A stretch of 12,049 bases of DNA from an uncultured Roseburia sp. (GTDB lineage: Bacteria > Bacillota > Clostridia > Lachnospirales > Lachnospiraceae): positions 1-12,049 of the forward strand of contig CAJUNX010000070.1 in assembly GCA_910587865.1 (NCBI GenBank), written 5' to 3'. Below, piece after piece: positions 7,308 through 12,049 of this stretch. Numbering within the stretch: the stretch's first letter is position 1; each line of letters opens with the position of its first letter. Both the position numbers and the translations under genes were made by a program. The notes under the pieces are model-generated. The model had not been told where the DNA came from, did not search any database, and saw nothing but the letters and a program-made list of their open reading frames with translations.

Positions 7308-7360
7308 GCGGACGGCAGATACCGGCCGCACGCTTATTTTTACCGTGAAAGGAACCTGAT

Positions 7361-8074
7361 ATGACAGATACAAAGGAAGCTTCCAGGCTGCTTTATCACA
7401 GACTGGCAGAATTTGCAGACAACGATTCCCTTCAGGCGCTCCAGCAGATCCTTACTTCCACGAAGGATCTGATGTCCTGTTACCGGTGCGCAATCATGGA
7501 GGTCGAGACAAAGTTTCGTGTTTTAAACGAGCGGTTTTCCCTGGTGCATGACCATAACCCCATTGACACCATCCAGAGCAGATTAAAATCGCCGGAGAGC
7601 ATTCACCAGAAAATGCTGCGGAAGAATCTGCCGTTCACCTTAGAGGCGATCGAGAAGAACCTGTCCGACATCGCGGGCATCCGCATCGTCTGCTCTTTCG
7701 TCGACGATATCTACATGCTCGCGGACTGTCTCTTACAGCAGGACGACATCACACTGATCGAGCGAAAGGACTATATTAAAAATCCGAAACCGAACGGATA
7801 CCGCAGCCTGCATCTGATCGTCGAGGTCCCCATCTTCCTCCAGAACGAAAAGCGCCTCATGAAGGCCGAGGTGCAGCTGCGCACGATCGCGATGGAATTT
7901 TGGGCAAACTTAGAGCACCAGCTGCGCTACAAAAAGGATCTCCCGGCAGAGATCGTGGAAAAGACGGCGGAGCGCTTAAGCGAATGCGCCAGACAGAGCG
8001 CCGGGCTCGACGCAAAGATGCAGGAGATCCGGGACGCGATCGAACAGGCGGGCGGGGATACAGCCGTCAGATGA
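7361..8074 (+). CDS. Small alarmone synthetase, RelA/SpoT-domain (p)ppGpp synthetase
   Basis: A 237-residue stand-alone RelA/SpoT synthetase domain, which transfers pyrophosphate from ATP to GDP/GTP to make (p)ppGpp in the stringent response. Visible motifs: IAGIRIVCSFVDDIY (~104-118), YIKNPKPNGYRSLH (138-151; the conserved Y-x3-P-K-x-N-G-Y-x-S-x-H box that binds substrate), and AEVQLRTIAMEFWANLEHQL (169-188) with catalytic Glu170. There is no HD hydrolase domain and no TGS/ACT region, so it resembles the RelQ/RelP (YjbM/YwaC) class. RelQ is about 210 residues, so this one has a slightly longer C-terminal helix. ATG follows AAAGGA at 7-nt spacing. It is monocistronic, with its own promoter and inverted repeats after the stop. 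RelQ versus RelP cannot be settled here. Confidence 0.9.
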   Translation: MTDTKEASRLLYHRLAEFADNDSLQALQQILTSTKDLMSCYRCAIMEVETKFRVLNERFSLVHDHNPIDTIQSRLKSPESIHQKMLRKNLPFTLEAIEKNLSDIAGIRIVCSFVDDIYMLADCLLQQDDITLIERKDYIKNPKPNGYRSLHLIVEVPIFLQNEKRLMKAEVQLRTIAMEFWANLEHQLRYKKDLPAEIVEKTAERLSECARQSAGLDAKMQEIRDAIEQAGGDTAVR

Positions 8075-8110
8075 CCGGCCGGCTTATTTTTTATGACCGG
8101 AAAGCCGGTC
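8062..8110 (+). terminator. Overlapping inverted repeats after the alarmone synthetase, probable terminator
   Basis: AGCCG (8062-8066) can pair with CGGCT (8080-8084), followed at once by TATTTTTTAT. A second perfect hairpin, GACCGG-AAAG-CCGGTC (8095-8110), follows the T-run, and CCGGCTT (8079-8085) can alternatively pair with AAGCCGG (8102-8108). The site lies between convergent genes, so one of these structures probably ends the rightward transcript. No T-run follows any stem in the leftward direction. Confidence 0.5.
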
Positions 8111-8127
8111 TGACAACATGGAAATTA

Positions 8128-8334
8128 TCAGTCGACCTTATGAAAGCATACTGTCTGCTCTTTCATAGATATTTTCCCGACCTGATAACCATAGTCCGCC
8201 AATGCCTTTTTGTATTTCAGGAAAGAGTGGTCAATCGGTATCCCCATAATCTCCTGAATCTCCTCAAAGGTCAGCTGAAATGATTCCTTTCCGCTTTTCT
8301 GCACATATTCCCATAATGTGTTATATTTACTCAT
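8128..8334 (-). CDS. Conserved small protein of unknown function (68 aa)
   Basis: A 68-residue soluble protein opening with MSKYNTLWEYVQKSG and containing FEEIQEIMGIPIDHSF, a YKKALADYGYQVGKISMKEQ segment and a short beta end. I recognise this as a small protein type common in Clostridia and other Firmicutes (possibly the DUF7662 family; name not verified), predicted helix-rich with a small winged-helix-like pattern. The ATG follows AAAGGAG. Its start overlaps the stop of the membrane-protein gene upstream (ATGA), so the two are translationally coupled. Confidence 0.75.
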   Translation of the reverse strand: MSKYNTLWEYVQKSGKESFQLTFEEIQEIMGIPIDHSFLKYKKALADYGYQVGKISMKEQTVCFHKVD

Positions 8335-8678
8335 TGCCTTTCTCCTTTCTGCCCTCTCTTTTTCTTAAAAACATAAATGACAGTATTGATGATACATAAC
8401 AGAACAAAAAGGCTCGTAAAGTTAATCCAGATATCCCTGTACGCCGTTTTCGCCAAAGGTTCCCGCAGTCCGCAAAACCAGACATAGGCGAACGCCAACA
8501 TCTGAGAGGGAATATATGCAATCAAATATCTGAGAGCCAGAGGCTTAACAGGCAGATTCGTGCATAACTCAAATGCCGCTATCCCGATCAGGAGAATGAT
8601 AGCCCTGTCTAATTCGTGCCAGTTACCGCCTGGGTCTTCATATACGCCGTTACAAAGATACAAAACGCTGCTTAACAA
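8331..8678 (-). pseudogene. Small membrane protein, probably truncated at its 5' end
   Basis: The open frame encodes about 115 residues with three hydrophobic segments: AIILLIGIAAFELC, LAFAYVWFCGL and FTSLFVLLCIINTVIYVF. Soluble stretches between them include GVYEDPGGNWHELDR and REPLAKTAYRDIW. It resembles a conserved Firmicutes integral-membrane family (I think DUF6608; unverified) whose members have extra N-terminal sequence. Here the frame has no ATG or GTG before the conserved part; the only start is a TTG at 8678 without a ribosome binding site, and the frame runs upstream to a stop at 8739-8741 through unrelated-looking sequence. Its 3' end is intact and overlaps the next gene by ATGA. 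A 5'-truncated remnant is the best reading; a functional short form cannot be excluded. Confidence 0.5.
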
Positions 8679-8748
8679 TGTAATTCTGCACCAGTCTGAG
8701 CCGAATCCGGCTTCTTGTCCAATGCGGCCTTTCCTCTTTCACTGATGC

Positions 8749-9342
8749 TTACGGTATCTGTATCCTCATTCCGGCTTCTTCTGATACAGAAGCATTCTGC
8801 CTCCTGTATGTATCATTGTCCTTCTGGCTTAACTCGTTTTCTACCTGCACCAGCTTTTTCTCCAGCTCCCGGATTTTCTTTTCATCTCCAAAAGCCGACC
8901 GGATCTGCTGTTCCAGCTGCTGCTTTTTCTCTTTCAGCCTCTCGATCTCTCTGTCAGCCTTATCCGTATTTGTAACACATTTCTCCGCCGGCTTTCTCTG
9001 ACTGCCTCCGCCTGCCTTCGGTGCTTTGCCATCTTCACGTTTCCCGGAACGGTCCTCCTGTTTCTTTGCATGGCCGGCTTTCGGGTCATCAAAAAAGATT
9101 TTCCGGCTGCCGTTCTCGTCCTGACCTATCCGGTACAGTCCCGCAGGCTTTTGCCCCGATTTTTCACTGCTGATGTATTCATCCCGTGGTTCGGACAACT
9201 TACCAGCGTTTTTTTCCTCAGCAGCTTTCTCTTCTTCCTTTGCCTTTTCTGCCCTCTCTGCAGCCTGTTTTTCCTTTACCCGCTCTGCATAGTCGGTGCC
9301 GGAATGATCATAATTTCCATGAATCTGCATTGCCATAAGCAT
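8749..9342 (-). CDS. Charged coiled-coil protein of unknown function, possibly frameshifted at its C-terminus
   Basis: About 197 residues (MLMAMQIHGNYDHSG...) rich in Lys, Glu, Ala and Arg. An N-terminal helical stretch of AERAEKAKEEEKAAEE type is followed by EYISSEKSG-KPAGLYRIG-DENGSRKIFFDDP, a motif I associate with uncharacterised Lachnospiraceae proteins. A low-complexity link leads to a clear coiled coil (DREIERLKEKKQQLEQQI and IRELEKKLVQVENELSQKD). Start is ATG at 9342 or 9336; GGAAGGAG sits 4 or 10 nt upstream. The open frame continues upstream to 9522 but crosses a palindrome and lacks a ribosome binding site, so I left that part out. After DNDTYRRQNASVSEE the frame soon stops, while the frame one base earlier continues with DTDTVSISERGKAALDKKP to a stop at 8672-8674, suggesting an indel. 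No signal peptide or membrane helix. Confidence 0.65.
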   Translation of the reverse strand: MLMAMQIHGNYDHSGTDYAERVKEKQAAERAEKAKEEEKAAEEKNAGKLSEPRDEYISSEKSGQKPAGLYRIGQDENGSRKIFFDDPKAGHAKKQEDRSGKREDGKAPKAGGGSQRKPAEKCVTNTDKADREIERLKEKKQQLEQQIRSAFGDEKKIRELEKKLVQVENELSQKDNDTYRRQNASVSEEAGMRIQIP

Positions 9343-9500
9343 ATTTCTCCTTCCATTTGATATGGTCAGGCAGCGTCTCTGCAGCTGCCCCGCGACTTCT
9401 CTGCAGCCGCTTTGCACAGCCCTTACAGACGCTTCCTTTTTCTTTTTTCGGCTGTAGAAAGTAACGTCTTCATCCATTTGCTGTGTACTGCTTTCTAGAT

Positions 9501-9520
9501 GCTGCGGAATGATCCGCAGC
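9501..9520. repeat. 20-bp palindrome downstream of the FtsX-type permease
   Basis: GCTGCGGA (9501-9508), ATGA, TCCGCAGC (9513-9520): perfect 8-bp arms with a 4-nt loop, starting about 26 bp after the permease stop. No T-run follows in either direction, so it is a weak terminator candidate or a protein-binding or RNA-processing site. The rest of the gap 9343-9546 shows no clear promoter; it holds only the ribosome binding site of the coiled-coil gene. Confidence 0.6.
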
Positions 9521-9546
9521 ACATGGAGGACAAATGCAGTCTCCTG

Positions 9547-11919
9547 TCAGGGATTGTTTTTGCTTTGCTGCTTTAAGGCTCCTGTTGTAATCAGCACACT
9601 ACATAAAATAATAACCGCACAATTCAAGATTGTAATACCCAATGGAAATTGATAATTCAAATAGCTCATCAGGCTGTTTTTCAAAAATGAGCAAAGAACA
9701 TATCCAATCCCTCCGCCAATGATCACAGATAATACAAGTCCCATGCCGACTACGATCAGTCCCTCTTTATGGACCATCACGGATAATTGTTTTTGGGACA
9801 TTCCCACGGAACGCATGAGAGAAAATTCCCTGCGCCTTACGATCATTCCCGTCAAAATGGTATTTAACAGATTCATCACGGAAAAACAACCAATTAGGAC
9901 AATGGCTATTGCAAGGGCTAACCGTGTTCCCTGCAGGAAGTTTTCATTCTGTGCAATGGCAGCAGAAAGGGAATCCACACTCAGCCGCGGGTGATCGGAT
10001 ACCATCTGGTCTATTTCATTTTCTGCCTGCTGTTCCAAAGAATCCTCTACACGAATCACATACTGATATGTCAGATTGCTGTGTGCGATTTTTTGCATGG
10101 AATCAACCGGCAATAACAGCATATCTATTTTATCGCCATTATTTCCAATCTTACTTTCGTCAAGAACTGCCGCAATCTCAAATTCCAGGTTCTCCGTATG
10201 CTGCCCATCAAAAATCTTCAGCGTTACAGACGAGCCGACTTCCGGATGAATACCAAAATACTTCTCAAAGTCACCCGGCCTGCCAATCACCATCTGATTC
10301 TTAAGTGCCATTTGCTCATAATCTGATATTGTTCCATTTAAGAGACAGCTTTGCAGCAAATCCATATCTGCTTTCTCAAATCCTACAATTTCAGCATCTG
10401 ATTCCAGGGCCTGCAGATCATAGGAAACCGGGAGATGCTGATCGTTCATGATCTTTTGCACACCTGATAATTGCGAGAGTTCTTTTTCCACTTCCTCCGT
10501 AAAAGGGCTTGATCCCTGCAAAATCTCCAAAGGATTTTCCATCAGCTCCTGATTCGAGATCTTTAAAACGAACTGTCCTCTTGCAAATCCGGATAAAGAC
10601 ATATCTTCTGCATTGATCGAAGAAAGGACAGAGGATAAGCCTAACAGCAGGACGCCAGTCAGGACAAGGGAGGCGGCTGTCAGTATATTCTTTTTCTTAT
10701 AACGCAAAACCTGGCTGACTGCCAAAGACCCTGGCGTTAGCCTGTGCTGCCTATGTTTACCTTTCGGCCCCTTATTTTGTTCATAGCGGGAAGCCTCTAT
10801 GGGTGAAACGGCCGCGGCTATCTTAGCAGGCTTTTTGATGGACAGGCGCACAGTGGCATAGGTTAACGCAACGACAACCGGGCATATCCATAGCACATTC
10901 CATAACCCAAATCCATGTGGAATGAAAAGATAAGCCACTGCAATTCCCGCAATCAGTCCAATCGGAATTGCAGGCAGCATCAGCAAAGTCCCCTCCCTGA
11001 GAACGAGCCTTTGAATCTGTTTTGCTGTCATACCGATTGTGCGGAGCTGTCCATATTCTTTAATGGAGTTGATGATGGAAATATAAAAAATGTTGTATAT
11101 TACCAAAATACCGGCGATCACGATAACAACCAGCCCGGCAACAGCCGCCAGAACCATCCATGCCGAAGGCTGGCTAAGGTTCAGATACGCTTCATTATAA
11201 GAAGGAGCCGCTTTACAGCCTGCATCAGCCGCTATCTGTGATATTAGGTTTTTTACATCCCCAGAGCCCGCATCTAAATTTACACGGAGCATGACTGCCG
11301 GTGAAAAGTGATCCCATCCATCCATTTCCAGGAAGTATTCTTCGGAAACCATAGCCGCATATAGGGAACGGTCAGTGCCTTTCGCCCCTGTTTTTAAGTA
11401 TCCTGTTATAAGAAAGGATGTTTCCTCGCCGTTGTTTGGGGCTGGCAGCCGGATGGTATCTCCAATTTTAGCATTTATCTTCTGCCGGATTAAATATTCC
11501 TGTTCAATCAGGATCTCATTCGCTTTCTCCGGCATTTTCCCCTCAGAAACAGACAGCCCATTTAATGTAAGTGCATCATTGTTGCAATACGAAATATTAA
11601 GGCGGTCATTTCCGGATTTCACGCTGCCAATGGACGCTGTGAATCCGCATAGATCCACCCGCACATCATCACTCAATTTCTGGTATTGTTCTTTTTCTAT
11701 GCCGGAAATAAGCGCATGATAAGACCCCGTTATGTGATTGCCTCCCTTTTGGTTCACTGTAATAATCCCAGAAACCAGGAGCAATACGGATGCCATCAAA
11801 AATGTTGCCAATGAAATTGCAGTAACCGTAAAAATTTTCTTCAAACGCTCTTTCTTTAATTGAGCAGACGCTAATTTTTTAATAACAGCGCCGGTGTCAT
11901 TCTCAAAAGGCCATGTCAT
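9547..11919 (-). CDS. FtsX-like ABC transporter permease (MacB/BceB-like, two FtsX domains)
   Basis: A 790-residue membrane subunit. It opens with MTWPFENDTGAVIKKLA, a signature I know from FtsX-family permeases of Clostridia. A first helix at ~29-55 is followed by a ~200-residue extracytoplasmic domain with MacB-type periplasmic-core features. Three helices (~255-360) then form FtsX domain 1, including YGQLRTIGMTAKQIQ. A helix at ~410-432, a second large external domain and FtsX domain 2 (~665-785; RREFSLMRSVGMSQKQLSV) complete it. This family uses ATP hydrolysis mechanically to act on lipoproteins, peptides or antimicrobial compounds rather than importing sugars. Start ATG has a strong AGGAGGTGG site and overlaps the ATPase stop by ATGA, so the two are one transporter. 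Substrate unknown; antimicrobial peptide detoxification or export are both possible. AT-richer than the genes left of 8100. Confidence 0.88.
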   Translation of the reverse strand: MTWPFENDTGAVIKKLASAQLKKERLKKIFTVTAISLATFLMASVLLLVSGIITVNQKGGNHITGSYHALISGIEKEQYQKLSDDVRVDLCGFTASIGSVKSGNDRLNISYCNNDALTLNGLSVSEGKMPEKANEILIEQEYLIRQKINAKIGDTIRLPAPNNGEETSFLITGYLKTGAKGTDRSLYAAMVSEEYFLEMDGWDHFSPAVMLRVNLDAGSGDVKNLISQIAADAGCKAAPSYNEAYLNLSQPSAWMVLAAVAGLVVIVIAGILVIYNIFYISIINSIKEYGQLRTIGMTAKQIQRLVLREGTLLMLPAIPIGLIAGIAVAYLFIPHGFGLWNVLWICPVVVALTYATVRLSIKKPAKIAAAVSPIEASRYEQNKGPKGKHRQHRLTPGSLAVSQVLRYKKKNILTAASLVLTGVLLLGLSSVLSSINAEDMSLSGFARGQFVLKISNQELMENPLEILQGSSPFTEEVEKELSQLSGVQKIMNDQHLPVSYDLQALESDAEIVGFEKADMDLLQSCLLNGTISDYEQMALKNQMVIGRPGDFEKYFGIHPEVGSSVTLKIFDGQHTENLEFEIAAVLDESKIGNNGDKIDMLLLPVDSMQKIAHSNLTYQYVIRVEDSLEQQAENEIDQMVSDHPRLSVDSLSAAIAQNENFLQGTRLALAIAIVLIGCFSVMNLLNTILTGMIVRRREFSLMRSVGMSQKQLSVMVHKEGLIVVGMGLVLSVIIGGGIGYVLCSFLKNSLMSYLNYQFPLGITILNCAVIILCSVLITTGALKQQSKNNP

Positions 11920-12049
11920 ATCTTGCCACCTCCTAATTGCGATTTTGGCATTTTTTCCACGATCCTGCCGTCCTCAATCCTTACGATCCGGTCGGCAAGC
12001 TGGGCAATCTCGTTATTGTGGGTAATCATAACAATGGTCTGGTTAAACT
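11916..12049 (-). CDS. ABC transporter ATPase, C-terminal fragment (gene continues beyond window)
   Basis: The last 43 codons of a nucleotide-binding subunit, reading ..QTIVMITHNNEIAQLADRIV.. and IEDGRIVEK.. The H-loop histidine (MITHN) and the RIEDGRIV turn are standard for MacB/LolD-type ATPases. Walker A, signature and Walker B lie outside the window to the right. Its TGA overlaps the ATG of the FtsX-type permease (ATGA), indicating translational coupling and one transporter complex. Confidence 0.9.
   Translation of the reverse strand, partial: FNQTIVMITHNNEIAQLADRIVRIEDGRIVEKMPKSQLGGGKI

Noticed and set aside
9501..9520. Rho-independent terminator for the FtsX-type permease
   Set aside because: The hairpin is perfect but no T-run follows on the transcribed strand, so it is listed only as a palindrome.
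9343..9522. 60-residue N-terminal extension of the coiled-coil protein
   Set aside because: It begins at a GTG inside a palindrome with no ribosome site; GGAAGGAG directly precedes the ATG cluster at 9342/9336.

Overview
The window looks like a chromosomal segment of an anaerobic Firmicute, most likely a Lachnospiraceae-type gut clostridium. That rests on the gene types: an LplB/LplC sugar-permease pair, a YesN-like REC-AraC regulator, a small alarmone synthetase and a 'WPFENDT' FtsX-type permease. AGGAGG-like ribosome binding sites fit too. Species cannot be fixed from sequence alone. The left two thirds (about 1-8100) are visibly GC-rich. The right third (about 8110-12049) is clearly more AT-rich and reads like a separate, more accessory block.

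Region 1 (1-4970, all leftward): a carbohydrate-use operon. Order of transcription is an LplB-like permease (start re-assigned to a GTG at 4829), an LplC-like permease, then a large GH63-like (alpha/alpha)6-barrel glycosidase without a signal peptide. The two membrane subunits would import an oligosaccharide or glycoside and the cytoplasmic enzyme would hydrolyse it. The solute-binding lipoprotein and ATPase normally needed are not in the window. Both the permease-to-glycosidase gap and the end of the glycosidase carry short tandem repeats placed right after stop codons.

Region 2 (4916-7224, leftward): a separate transcription unit with its own good sigma-70 promoter and a rho-independent terminator. 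It encodes a small one-helix membrane protein with a Gly/Ser/Lys-rich tail and then a 632-residue REC-AraC response regulator. The regulator carries a 69-bp, 23-residue in-frame minisatellite in its linker. Its adjacency to the sugar operon suggests it controls it. No histidine kinase is present next to it.

Region 3 (7267-8110, rightward): a RelA/SpoT-domain small (p)ppGpp synthetase, divergent from the regulator operon, with an extended -10 promoter, a leader hairpin and inverted repeats after its stop.

Region 4 (8128-12049, leftward): the C-terminal end of an ABC ATPase overlapping a two-FtsX-domain permease, then a charged coiled-coil protein that appears frameshifted near its end, a small membrane protein that looks truncated at its 5' end, and a 68-residue conserved small protein coupled to it by an ATGA overlap. 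I found no tRNA, rRNA, CRISPR array or transposase.
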